From Paulownia fortunei (lineage: Eukaryota; Streptophyta; Magnoliopsida; Lamiales; Paulowniaceae): 64,000 nucleotides of DNA. The stretch covers positions 16,952,071 through 17,016,070 of the forward strand of contig CM033118.1 of the NCBI GenBank assembly GCA_019321725.1, written 5' to 3'. Shown here piece by piece: positions 48,526 to 60,794 of the stretch (its first letter is position 1; every line of letters starts with the position of its first letter). The translations under genes were made by a program, and so were the position numbers. Below the pieces are notes generated by a model. The model ran no database searches. It had not been told where the DNA came from and saw only the letters and a list, made by a program, of their open reading frames with translations.

Positions 48526-51500
48526 AACTATTTCAATGCATGTGTGAATACATTGGGCTGCGGTGTTGACTTGGGCTATAAAATTATGGGACGGGCAAAG
48601 CTGAGGTCTTCAGTTTTAAAATTTACTAAGCATTAAAAGTCAAACCTTTGCGAGACCGTGCGCTTGAGGATATGGTCTGCTGCTAACAGTGGGCCTCTTC
48701 CTACTTAAATACTCTCCAATCCAGCCAATCAGAACCCACCACGTTTTTGAGTTGTGGGTAATGTGTTTGCATCAAATTAAATGATATATACTTAGCTGTA
48801 CTATATTCACTTCCCCCAAAAAATACCTACCTATATTTTACAGAAATATGAAAAAAAAAATTAAGTTTTTTTATCTAAAACTTGTCGACATGCCATTAAC
48901 CGTATTAAAATATTATTTTTTTATTAAATTAATGAACATGCCAAATGCACACATATAAAAGGTGGTATGTCGACATTGATATTGGATTTTGCCAAAATAT
49001 TAGTGCATTATAAGCATCTAAATTACGTATAATAAATTCAATATTTTACTCTATAAAATTACTTACAAATCTAACGGTTCACAAATCTTCTATCTAAATA
49101 GCTAGCATGAAATTTACTTGAGTGTAGCATCTCATATAATATGTTGGAGAGGGATTGGATTGATTTATAAGAGTACAAGAAATGTATTCGTTATTTTATA
49201 AATTGAATTTTTTTTAAGAAAATCTACGTGAAAGATAAGCTGCAAAACCCGACTTACATAAACTCTAGTTTTCAATGATTCAATGATTTTTATGGGAAAA
49301 GAAACGAGACAGGAAGAGGTCATACATGCTATACCCAATATATTATCTATCAGATGTGTAGATGATTAACAAATATCTCATTATAAACTAACAACATAGT
49401 CAACAGTTAAGCTATTGAGAAAGAATACTTATTTGTCATTCCATAAATATTTTAGGTGGATCTTACAATAAAAGTATTAATCGAAGAGACGAGAAGAGCA
49501 GGAACAAAAAATGAAAGCATCATCAAATGAGACAGACGGTATTAAATTCGAAAGCATTCTAAAACACGTATTGAATATAAACACAACAAAATGGCACGAA
49601 AAAAGGACAAAAATGTATGGTAACGATTGTTGACATGCATATGTTCGCATTATAAGTTCATCACTACAACAATTTATGCGTATCGTTTAGTTCTAATACG
49701 TTTACGATATCCCACAGACAAATCAAACGAAAAGATAGACATGAGAACCAGTGCTATCAGGTGAAGATCGAACGAGACCAACGTGCAAGAGATGAGGGCC
49801 AAGGGATCCAATAATTGTACATATTAGGCCACAAGAGTCAAAAATTTCTGCCCATCAAAACCAGCCTTTGAACTGCATTCACACATGAACTGGCAAAAAA
49901 ATAGACAGAATGCCTTCATCTGCAAATGAGACAAGAAATAGACTCCCTCAGAGGCAATATATCAAACACTTTCACCAGTAAATAAATATCTTGCTTCATC
50001 ATCAACATCACAATGGTATCTGTCCTTTTCGATACTTTGAAAGTATGAGAACTATTGGCATGACCTTACAGTCTCTGTTTCATACCACAGCTTCTTTGGT
50101 AGCAGCACTTAATTTTCTCTGAAACCTTGAATTTTGGTAGATGTTATTTAAAGAGTGTCAGGTTAGATATCAAGAAATGGTCACATCCACATTAAAAACA
50201 TAAAGTAAGCCTCAACAGCTGTCTCTTAATTGTGATTTACGAATAATTGCCTAGAGTCACAAATGCATGAAATAAAGTTCAACTACTACTGTTTCATGAA
50301 GGGTAAGTTTAACTATATGGATCCAAAAAAAGAGGCATTCTCCTGGAATTGAGATCTTATTCAAAGAAAAGACAGATCAAACATTTCCCAGTCATGGTCT
50401 TCATGTAATTAGCATCTCATAATTGTAAACAGTTTCAGTAGATACAACTGGAGGATAATGAGATTGCTTAAAATCATGACCTTCTAAGAAGCATTATGGG
50501 CTCACTAAAACAATTTAATGCCTGCAATAAGCAAGCATATGAAACTCACATAATAAGTATATGTCATCCCAAAGACAGACTTTGTGATTTCTATATGCAT
50601 AAACGGGCTGATACCAATCCAAAACACAAAGAACATGGGAAAATAATGCCATCATATGCGACTTGTTCTACATAAGAAATTTCATTACCTGCAGAAAGAA
50701 AGGTAGTGGTTTATCATAATCACAAGGACAGCAACTATGATGATATGCAGCTATCCTGTTAGCATTATATAGACAGAAAACTATTTTCAGATGAGCACCA
50801 AGGCCATCTGTTAGCCTAACAGAACTGGATTCTCACATTTGATTAAAAGAATCAAATGTGGGGGTTAATAAGCATAATAGCATGTCTTACAGCAGGAAAT
50901 TAGACACGGAGAGATTAATACATCTATGTGTGTTCCAAATTACTTGTATAATATATTTGGCTGCATAGTAAGTTTAAAGGATGTAAACATAACCTCACCC
51001 ACATGGTCAGTTGTCCTCCACTTTCCGCAGGTACTCTCCCTTCTCCCCTGACAATGCCCAAAGGCCCAAATATAATATGAGAATCTATAAGTTTCTCGCA
51101 AAGTCCACCTTGGAAAGAAATCTTTGAAAATAAGGTTAAGCAGATCACATAAAACAGCAAATCTGCAGCTCTAGTCATGTTATGCAACAAGGCTATCAAG
51201 AATACTTCTTCTCTTGTTCCACTACATCAAGTTTGAAACATGGAATCCTTTGTTTTTACCATCACCAGTTCATACGTTCCAATAATAATGTGACGAGCAA
51301 TCTCTTACTTTAGATTAAACACCAAATATTGAGATTCTCATTAAGAAAAAGTATTTTGAGTTTGGTGGAATTAGCTATTACTGAAAGAAAACAACAAAAG
51401 GAAATACCATAATTTGTGGATACTGTGAGAAATCTAAGAGGAGGTGCATATAACTTTCAATAAGGAAGACATGCAATTGAAAGAACTGAATTTACAATGC

Positions 51501-52285
51501 ACGTTAACAATATAGCAAAAGAAGTTCAAGTATCTTTATGCTGCAGCTTTGGAGAACATTTTTAATGTATATTCATAAACTTCGTTTCTTCCCAAGTGCG
51601 TAACATCTTCATACAATCTTGCTAATTTATTAAGTGATTCTTTCTTTTGATTAAAAAGCCTTTTTATGAAATCTCATTGAGAAATGCTCATCTCCCTTGT
51701 GGCTAATATCATTACATTCACGTACTCTACACCGTGAACATATATAATAAATAAGAGCATAAATGATAAATTTATACTAATGCAGGGGAGTAAAGAAGAA
51801 AACAAAAGGATGGATTTGAGACCATTTGAAGGGCATAACACAAAACAAATACATCACACCAGTAAAAGAAGACTTTTTACCAGAGTTACTGAAAACTGGT
51901 AAATGAAATTTGAAGGATAACCCACTGACAAGATTATAAACAACCGCCTGTGTTGGCTGACAATTTACAAGTCTACATGTGAGATTTAATTTCACATCAT
52001 AATTAAATCAATAATAGGTCCAGGAAATGCTCAAAATGACTGAACATCAAATAATTATGGGAGATAATACAAAGTAATTAGGGTATATCCCTTGAATTTA
52101 TCTATAAGCTCTGTCTCTGCATGTATCAGGTTCAACGTTTTTAATCACAACATTATCATGTATAATAACATTGACAAATCATATAGAGATTAAAAGAAAT
52201 CAGACTTGCCGCTACTAGCTAATCTACTAAATGTATAAGACCATTTACCTCTGCTCTCCACCATTTTGCAAGTGTGAATAATTTC
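48526..52285. other. Intergenic and probable 3' flank of the hydrolase-fold gene
   Basis: 48526-49600 is AT-rich without a gene. From about 49750 to 52285 base composition is more even and low-complexity runs become rarer, as in transcribed UTR or intron DNA. No conserved coding frame was found; the open stretch at 50924-51199 (minus) lacks known motifs. The 3' UTR of the gene ending at 52286 must lie here, but I cannot fix its end. Confidence 0.4.
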
Positions 52286-55200
52286 TTAAGCCTTCAATTC
52301 AAAATTCTCAAGCAAAAACTTATATAGTTCTTCGGAAACAACCTTAGGATACTCCTCCTGAGGCAGGAGAGCACCTGGCACTTCCACAAATTTGCTTACA
52401 CCTTTTGCTCCCCTGAGAGCTTCCATTTCTGCTTTTGACCTCTTCGGTGAGCATGAAGTTGACATAACCAGGACAGGCATCCTTCCTTCTAGTCCTGCAA
52501 ATAGTTCTACAAACTCCTCCCTGGAACTTACTGGATCAAGCAATCCAGTCAAGAAAGCGGCAGGCACATATCGGGCACCTTTCCGTTTGGTAAGCGCATA
52601 TCGGCTCTCAATGATACTAGGAGTCACATTTTCAGGATCTGCATATACATGGGATTTGTACTGGGACTGGATTGCCTTCTCATTGCTGACAAGCACATTG
52701 TACATCATCCAACCCACAGCAGGAGCCCTCAAGGTCCCTCTTAGAAGGCCATACCTGTAAATTCACAAGATAAACGGGATGACAAGATCGATCTGTTACA
52801 ATAATTAGAGCGAGTTGGAAGTCACTATATCCATTCAGGTATAAAATAAATCATTATGAGTAATACACAGCATCAATATTATGCATTATTTTAAATGGTT
52901 TGGCTTAAAAATTGCAGGTTGTAATGCTGTGGATAACATTTTGAAGTTAGCAATCCAAGATAAACTACGGTTAACCATACAACATCACGACGTCAAATCT
53001 CAAATATAATTTCAGGCTTACAAGGACAGCGATGAACAAAGTCCAACAAAATATGATGCCCCAAATAAAGAACTCTCATCATTAACATGTATGAGTTATC
53101 AAATATGCAGAAGGTGTATGATTTAATCTTTACCTAGTCTCCATATTGGAATCTCTACCAAACACAATAGGAAGGGGACCAGCCCAGGTGGGTGCAACAG
53201 CAGCAATGGCCTTTGGCTTCAAGGAACCATTTTTTGTAGCCCGAACTGCTATGGTTGCAGCATGCCCTCCTCCACAGACCACATAATCATTATCTGTGTC
53301 AGGAAACAACATATTAGCAGGAGTTATAATTTATATGGATGTGGTCAAAGAAACTACACATAGCAAGAGATGACTTTCGCCTCGACAATAATATAAATAT
53401 TGAAAAACATATCAACACATTTCTCTGATATTCATGAAAGGGGGCAAAACTGATGGTGCATAAAAAGGTATTGGTAAGGCGATATGGAAACATAATAAAA
53501 TAAAATGAACATAGGACTATTTGGTAAGGGGATATTATCTAGGACTATCAATTCAGCCGAAAAATTCTGAAGACTGCTTGTTTGACCTGCTTATCTTCAA
53601 GTTCAGCCTAGTTTGATTTGAGCAAGGCTGAGGTTGAGTCATTCAATTAGGACCAATCAAATTGTGAATCAAGTTTGAATCCAATGAGGATCAATCCATA
53701 ATAGGTAATAGGCTTGACTCCGTTGAGTATTATTAGGCATTACAGTTAGTTTAAGAAAATATATTTGTTTTCTACGTAATCATAAACTAATATATGAACA
53801 CTACAATATTTGAAAGTTTCAAATGTACAAGCAACGATCATGAAACCTGATATTATTTGACCTTGAGCCTAGAGTCATCAAGTCTGCTATTATTTCATCT
53901 TGAGCCACTTTAAACTCGATAGTCCGATTCACAGCTCTAAAATTATCAATGTGAAGAAATTAACAAGGCAACCTGTTTTCTAACTGCAGATTGTGAGAAC
54001 AGTTACTAGGGAACAAACACCTATGTGCGCACCAGTAAATTGAAAGGGTATTGAGAATTCAGCATAGAACGCTAAGTGGAACAAAAAACACATCTTTCTG
54101 TTTTTAAAAAGTTAGCAAAGACCACAATTATGAAAACTCTATTGGCAAAGAATCGGTAGTATACTACCATAAACTTCTTCTGATACCCCAAGGAAGACTA
54201 TAGAGGAGAAACAAATCCTTCTACAGCATTTTGATTTTTAATGTAATTGAAGGCAAATTCAGAAATATAAGGGCCTGTTTGGTTTTGCAAAATATTCTTG
54301 AATTGAAAATTAATTTTTTAGAATAAGTTTTTAGTGGTGGGCCCGTGTATCGGGGTGATGTCGGGTTTTGAAAAATTCATTTGGATGGAAAATTTTGAAC
54401 TTCTCAAAAAATTATATAGTGTATGTGAGTGCAGTAATATATCGTGATAAAAAACGCAGAGTAGATCCTGCAAAATTTTATTTTCATTTTTATATTTTGA
54501 TTGCCTTTACTTTTTTTCATTTTATTCTTTTTTCCCCTTTTCCCATTCTTCTCTCTCTTTCTTTCTTTTCTTCCTGTTACCTTCACCAACTGCCCACGGA
54601 CGGCTTCGGCTTTGCCGCCACCACCCTTTTTTCCTCTTTTCTTTTCTTCCCCATTTCTTCACTTTTTTTGCCCCACTACCTTCACCAATTGCCTTCCCCA
54701 CCTATTTCTCTTTTCTTCCTTACCATCTTCACCAGCTGCTGATGGATTTAGCTTCACTGCCACCACAAGCAAAAGTTCCTTCACCAAAATCTATTGTTCA
54801 TCCTCCCCTTCCATATTTAGGTTTCAAAACCCTAATTAAAAATCTAGAGGAGAATAGCAAGGGAGAAGGAGAAGAATGCAGCGGCGGAGGCGACAGAAGA
54901 GGAGGGGAAGAGGAAGAAAAAATGAATGAGGCAATAGTGGTGCAGATCTAGCAAAGAGGAAAGGGGAAAAAAGAAAAGAAGAGAAAAAGTGATGGCTGGG
55001 GAGGCGGTGGAGGTGTGGGTGTGGCCTGTGGGCAGCATTAAATGGAAAGGGAGGAGGGTGGTGGGGAGGAGAAGAAGAAGAAGAAAGAGAACTGGAGCGG
55101 CGCCATATCTGGTCAACGGCGATGGTGGGTGGCGCAGTGCCTGGTGGATGAAGGAGAGGATGAGGATGAAGATGACGATGAATATGGTTTTCGAATTTTC

Positions 55201-58200
55201 TTTTTGTTGGTGTTTGGTGTAGATGTAAAGGATAATCGAAATGAATCTCCATTCTACAAAAACCTCAATACTTGTTCTGAAAAATGTTAAGGTTTTCCAA
55301 GATATTTTGCAAAATAAAACCAAAACAAATGCAATTTGAAGAAGGGGACATGATTGGCCACCATGACCCCACAAAAAGTACATCTAACAACAAAAAATTC
55401 TGGAAAACGCTGCAAATCAAATGCCCCCTAAGCTTCTCATAGAAACTGTTAAGAGTTAGTCAACCATACATATTAAAAGACAATTAAATAGATTCCTATG
55501 TTCCCAACAATAAATTAATCATACACATAATACTAGTTTATAATGATATAGCATTTCCAATTGTCCTTATCACAAATTTTCAGTATATATTACTAGTATA
55601 AGCATTGCAGTGAATTTAAATATCATAGTTATATTACGCAGGCCAGCAGGTTTTGCTAGATTGTGCGGGTCATTAGGTAATCCAATTTCAATTTTTGAAT
55701 TATTTGAACAACCCTGATTATAACGTGAACCAACCTAATTTTCACAATTAATCCTAATCCACTACTTTGGCATTAAACTTGTGCAAGACTAATGGGTTAC
55801 GCTGGAAACTACCACCCCTAAGCTCCGAATTTTGATGCCAAGAGACCTCACAATGTTCAACTACAGAAATGGAAAGGTCCATCAGTAGTAAAATGGGCCA
55901 CATATGAAAATCAAGAACCAAAACCTGGTAGCTCCCACCGCTTCAACAATCAAGAGGGCTTCTGACCTTACTCTGATAATGAGATGTAAAGACACCTCCA
56001 CCACACCCGCCTGCTTTTGACCTGCCACCCATTCCTTCAACAATGCTCTGGACTTCATTACCATAAATAGATTCAACATCAGGCTCTAGCTTTGTCTCTG
56101 ATGTCAATAAGAGGAGCTTGAATCTATATCCGATTCAAGGATGAAAAAAAGTAGGGAAAGGAAGAAATATAATATAAGGTAATCCCAACTATCCTTCAAT
56201 TAAATATCCTCTAGTAAGGTTGTAGGTGCTATAAAACGTAACAATGAGACCTTAGTTTTTTTCCCCTTGAAGAACGTGCCCTGTAGCCAAGTTCCATGAC
56301 CAAAAGTTCAGAAAAAGCTCAACACCCATGCAGTGTGACAAATGCCAAAAAACAAAGGGCTGGCATAGCCCCATTGTAGTATCTCCACTGCCAAAGACAA
56401 TGAGCACAAAGTGCAGGAACGTTACATGCAGAAAATACAACCAAGGAGGAGTTTCAAAACATATATGAACATGAGCAATGGAATAGATAGAAACAAGGGT
56501 ATTGTATTCTTCTAGCATGTAGAGAGATGAGCTCCACCATGAAGAAAATCATGTTAAAATGACACATATTTGTTTTGATTCTAAATCTTACTGGTTTTAC
56601 TAGATTAAACTGATATCAAAGACACGCCAGTGCCTCATTGATGACAGTGATTTCAAACCTACTTCTACCAGACCGACTAGGCGGAGTGGAGACAATTTCC
56701 TTCAGTCTTTTAAATTTTAGTTGACATTATGCTATCGAGTTACTAAACTAAAGAAGAAATATATTGGAACTCGATAGAGAATAATGCACTCAAATACAAC
56801 TAAACTTAAGCATTGAACAAGGAATTGAGAGTCAATCAACAGAATTTTTTTTTGAAAAGAAGTGAACCTAATTGCTGAATTGTTGTGCTGTTGCAGACTA
56901 TTTTTATTGTTCAGTTCGTCGACTCCTTACTAAGAACTCCTCAAAACTTCTCTTCTCCCAATCTAGCTGATTAGAATTTTTTATTTTACCTCTTTCGATC
57001 CCCGTATATAAAGTTGAATATGAGCCCCATCTCTAATAGCTTTTATGATAAGGCCAATTCCTCACAACTGACAATATCTGTCCAGATTTGAGCCCTTACC
57101 ATTGTCTAAACACTTCCGGCCACAATTCTTCACCTTAGACCTTTTGATCCCAGATAACCACCTTGATATTTTGAAAATATAAACCCAAGTTGATATAAAA
57201 ATGCTCGATATTGAATCAGCAGCTCATATTTTCACCGTCCTACCAAAGTTTTGGCTGCAGATTTGGTACGGCAACTACAACAATTTGAGTCTTTACCAAA
57301 CTATTGCAGTAACTTTGGGATGTAATCATCTGAACAGAAAGGTCTGAGAATCCAAGTCCTCCAGACCAAAATGTTAAATTCAGTTGCAAGGACCCAAGAT
57401 ATAGGTAGATATAATTATTGAAGAAGATAAGCCATATCAAGAGGTCTATTGCAGATAAAGCCTAATCTCACAGTGATTTAAATTTGAAAGAGAGTCCACA
57501 ACCAGCCAAAAAGAAATTTAATTAGCTTGAAAGAGGGAATATCAGTTGGCCACTCCTTTTAGAAGAAGTTGATAAAGCTGACAAAGTCACATAACTCAAT
57601 CTCATTAACAACTCCACCCCTCTTCCAATTCAGCTTACAAGATGTATCCTTTTTCCAGGCATTTGATATTCCAGCCATCAGTTGTTTATAGCCAAGTGGC
57701 TTCATAGGATTTTTTGTCTTCAGCAATCATAATCCCTTGTATTCATATTTTCAGCGATAAGCACTTACATTTCTTTCCCATAAATTTAGTAGTTTCCCAC
57801 AAACTTAATAGAGCCATTTGAATTTCCAGCAACATCGCATTCTTGTTGATTACATTACTAATAAACTTTCCTGTTCTTTCCACTATCCTTGGATGCAATG
57901 CCGTCTTAGGTTAGCATTTAAACTGTTAAAGTCCTGTCTTGTTGACTGGTGCAGGAGTGCTTGTTCCCACTCCAGTCAATTTGTCTAGTAAGAATCAGCT
58001 TAAAATCACCTAGTTTTTGACAAAAGCAATGGCATGCCCTTAATATAAGTTAAACATCGTAAAGCAACAAAATTAGGAGTCAAAACACATAGTACTCCAT
58101 TGATTAGGACCAGAAGTCTTGGTGCCATAGTCAAAATGGACGTAATAAAGATAATGTACACCATACACATGGTTTTATCCCAAAACTATAATGAAAAATC

Positions 58201-59015
58201 TCATGTTCAATATACAGCAAAGGCTAAAAGTCATACAGTTCGCAAATTATTTTTATCATGAGTGGGAGGATAAAAATCCAATAATTATTAGTCTTTTCAC
58301 ATTATCTTCATTTCATGAAGTATATCCTTAAATTTTCCCCATTTTTATAATCAAACCAATAAATCATAATGACCTTAAGAAACCTATAATAAATGCAGAA
58401 CACAGGCAGACGCAGGAATTAGTCCATGTTCCAAAACCAGAAATGCAAGCACAAAGAAATGAGCATCAAGATTCATAATTGGAAGATAAAATGACCCCAT
58501 CACACACCTGCAACGAAGTTGGAAATAGGACTATCAGGGGCACTGACAAAATCCACCAGAAACCTCTCCATTACATCAGCATTATAGTCGAGCTTGGGCC
58601 GGTCCGAGTACCCCAGACCTGGCCAATCCACAATAGTCGCACTCCAATTAATCCCACCATTCTTCCCAACGATTTCTTCAGCCACAAGCCTCCACTCCTC
58701 GACGGTGCTGACGTCGGAGATAGTGGGCACCAACAGAATGTTCTTGCGCGGCTGATCAGCAGCGCCTTCTTTTTCGAGCCTCTCGAAGTGGATATTCACA
58801 GAATTCCCCTCAAATTTCCATTGCCAGCTGCTGGGCTTGCTCTTTGAAATAGAAGGCGATTTGGATGGGGCAGAATAGTCAAGGGATGTTGAGGCCCTGA
58901 CCGTAAAACTTAGTTTTTTCGAAACGCAAATCGATTGTGGAGAAAAGGGTCGGCTTGATTTGAAGGCAAGGGCAAAAGATGATGATGGTAGATGAAGCAA
59001 TGCAGCGGACGCCAT
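52286..59015 (-). CDS. Plastid-targeted alpha/beta-hydrolase-fold protein lacking the catalytic residues
   Basis: Exons on the minus strand: 59015-58508, 53293-53134 and 52754-52286, with GT..AG borders. They join in frame to 378 residues. The first about 40-45 residues (serine-rich, few acidic residues, ending near FTVRA) look like a chloroplast transit peptide. WPGLGYSDRP (131-140) is the typical strand-4 loop of alpha/beta hydrolases, followed by VVCGGGHAAT (174-183) and GALLPQEEYP (350-359) near the end. In an active enzyme these would hold the G-x-S-x-G serine elbow and the final GH histidine; here Gly179 and Ala351 occupy those places, and the oxyanion HG is VPT (96-98). I recall close plant relatives such as Arabidopsis At5g38360, function unknown. 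It may be a non-enzymatic fold or use other residues. Intron 1 is 5214 bp, swollen partly by a 1158-bp Harbinger-type element. Confidence 0.85.
53294..58507 (-). other. Intron 1 of the hydrolase-fold gene (5.2 kb)
   Basis: Bounded by GTGTGTGA (donor at 58507, minus) and CCTGACACAG (acceptor at 53294). Holds the element at 54271-55428. The rest is non-coding; several short open stretches exist but none carries a family motif. A small additional exon cannot be excluded, but exons 1 and 2 already join smoothly (VA-D-NDYVV). Confidence 0.65.
54271..55428. mobile_element. PIF/Harbinger-type non-autonomous element (1158 bp) in an intron
   Basis: TAA on both flanks (54268-54270 and 55429-55431). 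The terminal bases are GGGCCTGTTTGGTTTTGC and, inward from the right, GGGGGCATTTGATTTGCAG. Farther inside, GGTTTTGCAAAATATTCTTG on the left pairs with an inverted GGTTTTATTTTGCAAAATAT on the right. The left half is strongly pyrimidine-rich (TTC/CTT) and the right half purine-rich (GAA/GAGGA), so the element is partly self-complementary. It shows no transposase, only GC-rich open stretches without known motifs. Confidence 0.75.
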
Positions 59016-60131
59016 TAATGGAGGGGAGAATTGAACTGGGTTTGCTGAGATTTTGCAGAGTTTGGGTTTAGTGGGGAGGGTGGAGTCGTGAGCCCGCGGT
59101 TGTTGATTTTTCTGCTTTGTATAGTTGAAATTTTGTGGTTAGGTAATTAATTATAAAAACTTTCCTTTCTATATGTAAAAGTACTACAAAGTCCTTTCAA
59201 ACTCCCAAAAAATATCTACTACTATAGTTATTTTACAACCTCTATACTATTTTTAGTTTTATTGTGGTATAATTTTGTGGATTAAAAGAATTTTGGTATT
59301 CGAATTTTTATGGTTGATACCAGATTCATATATGAATTTTTACGAATATTATAATTGAATTTTTTTTTTCATAAATACCAAACACGTTTATTGAGTAAAG
59401 AATTTTGATCCAATATGATAATAAGTAAGCATTTGACAAAATATAATGAAAAATCTTATTGTGTATATGAATTTGTTTTGTTGGTTAATTATTTTTGTAT
59501 TTATGAGTTGAAATCGATAAATTAGTTATAGAAGTTGCCTTTAAAAATTGCGACAAATACATGTTTTTTTGTATATATATATATTCATCTTTTTAATTTT
59601 ATTTTATTGAAAATGATTAGTCCAAGTTTTTTGCGTAGATGATTTTCCACTCCCTATACCAAGTCTATTACTCTATATTATTTTGATTTTGTTCTAAAAT
59701 AATTTTGAGAAATTAAACAAGAAAAAAGAAAAATAAGGACCAATATCACTAATTGAAGAAAGTTAAAAATTAAGATTATAGAAAATATATTGAAGTTCTT
59801 TAAACACCAACAAATTTTTAGAAGAAAAATGATATCAGATATTTATTTACTTTTTGAGAGTAAATTTATTGACTAGAACTGTTAAAAAAGGTTGAATTGT
59901 AAATTTATTATATCAAATTAAGAAATGATATAAGTGAAAGCTTGTTAACAATAAAATTTAAATTTCCTTTTAATTCCCCAGTAAGGAAAAGAAAAACTGA
60001 AAAAAAAATTATTATGTCTCTAATTTACTTCTTTGTTCTCAAAACTAACAAATAAGAGAAAAAACAAAACAAATAAGAATTTAAAAAAAAAAAAACTGAA
60101 AAGGAGAAACAATAAAAAAATCAAAATATTT
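59016..60131. other. 5' flank of the hydrolase-fold gene and intergenic DNA
   Basis: 59016-59130 is the GC-richer 5' UTR/promoter, with GCCCGCGG-like and CCCTCCCC/GGGGAGGG words and a weak TATACAAA on the minus strand near 59120. 59150-60131 is AT-rich and empty of recognisable features. Confidence 0.45.
60114..60120 (-). terminator. RNA polymerase III terminator (T7) of the tRNA gene
   Basis: Seven T on the minus strand, 11 bp after the discriminator base of the tRNA-Leu. A T run of four or more is the standard Pol III stop. Confidence 0.7.
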
Positions 60132-60139
60132 TGTCAAGA

Positions 60140-60171
<32 letters not shown>

Positions 60172-60211
60172 TACCTGAAACTGGCGCCTTAGACCGCTCG
60201 GCCATCTTGAC
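60132..60211 (-). tRNA. tRNA-Leu (anticodon CAG)
   Basis: 80 nt on the minus strand. The acceptor stem GTCAAGA pairs with TCTTGAC at the 3' end, discriminator A. D arm GCC..GGC with GAGCGGTC; anticodon stem CCAGT/ACTGG with loop TTCAGGT, so the anticodon is CAG, decoding CUG leucine. A long variable arm (GTCCGAAAGGGC), as expected for a class II tRNA-Leu, and the T-arm GGGTTCAAATCCC. Both internal promoter boxes are intact (A box around TGGCCGAGCGG, B box GGTTCAAATCC). No intron. Probably functional; the anticodon arm and variable arm differ slightly from the form I remember in other dicots. Confidence 0.93.
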
Positions 60212-60397
60212 TAGTTGATTGAATTAGGCAACATTATTTATATGATCAATTGAAGTTACAATCATAATCCACTCCTTAAAACACAAAATCTTATTAATTT
60301 CACTAGTTTAAAATGCCCATTACCCGCAGAAACCAAAAATAGTATATGCCCTTTTATTCAAAACTTGCACATTATGGTCTAGTGGTTGTTGGATTTA
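60212..60397. other. 5' flank of the tRNA gene
   Basis: AT-rich DNA before the MITE; no other feature recognised. Confidence 0.4.
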
Positions 60398-60794
60398 CAC
60401 TATAAATATTAATGATTATAAACGATCAGATATTAAGTGATAATATGAAAATAGTCATTAACTATAATTATTAAATGATGAGAATTTTTGTTGTTAAAAT
60501 AATAATTTTTATAAGTCTAATAGTAAGAAGGATTGCATTTAAATTGCACTATTCATAATAATATAAAAATATTATCTCAAATCATATTAATAATTTTTAT
60601 TATTATTAGATTATTATTAGTGACTACTTAAATGCTATATACATAACATTTACTGTTAATATTAACAACTTAAACATTAGTTCGCCAACATTGTAGCAAA
60701 ACAATAGTTATTATCCAAATAAGTGCAATTAGTGATAACTTTTATATTTACATTTTACATTTTTTCGATAATATTTTTATTTTTTCTTATAGTG
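60398..60794. mobile_element. CACTA-derived non-autonomous element (397 bp)
   Basis: Left end CACTATAAATATTAATG, right end on the minus strand CACTATAAGAAAAAATAAAAATATT; both ends start with CACTATAA, so this is the best conserved of the three small CACTA-type copies. The interior words (GTGATAA, ATTAGTGAC) match 33478-34039 and 45970-46416. About 190 bp upstream of the tRNA gene. Confidence 0.7.

Noticed and set aside
48540..48740. Possible small RNA gene downstream of the G-boxes
   Set aside because: No C/D or H/ACA box layout, no snRNA motif and no Pol III terminator with promoter could be found.
50924..51199. 91-codon minus-strand open stretch containing GGLCEKLIDSHIIFGPLG
   Set aside because: Looks coding-like locally but no family is recognised and the flanks have no splice or frame continuity that I can support.
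54368..55383. Several overlapping open stretches of 60-179 codons on both strands
   Set aside because: They lie in the CT/GA-rich halves of a Harbinger-type element inside an intron; low-complexity translation only.
58479..58847. 122-codon plus-strand open stretch
   Set aside because: Antisense shadow of exon 1 of the hydrolase-fold gene.
60033..60218. 61-codon open stretch with WDLNPRPFGP
   Set aside because: It is the antisense reading of the tRNA-Leu gene.
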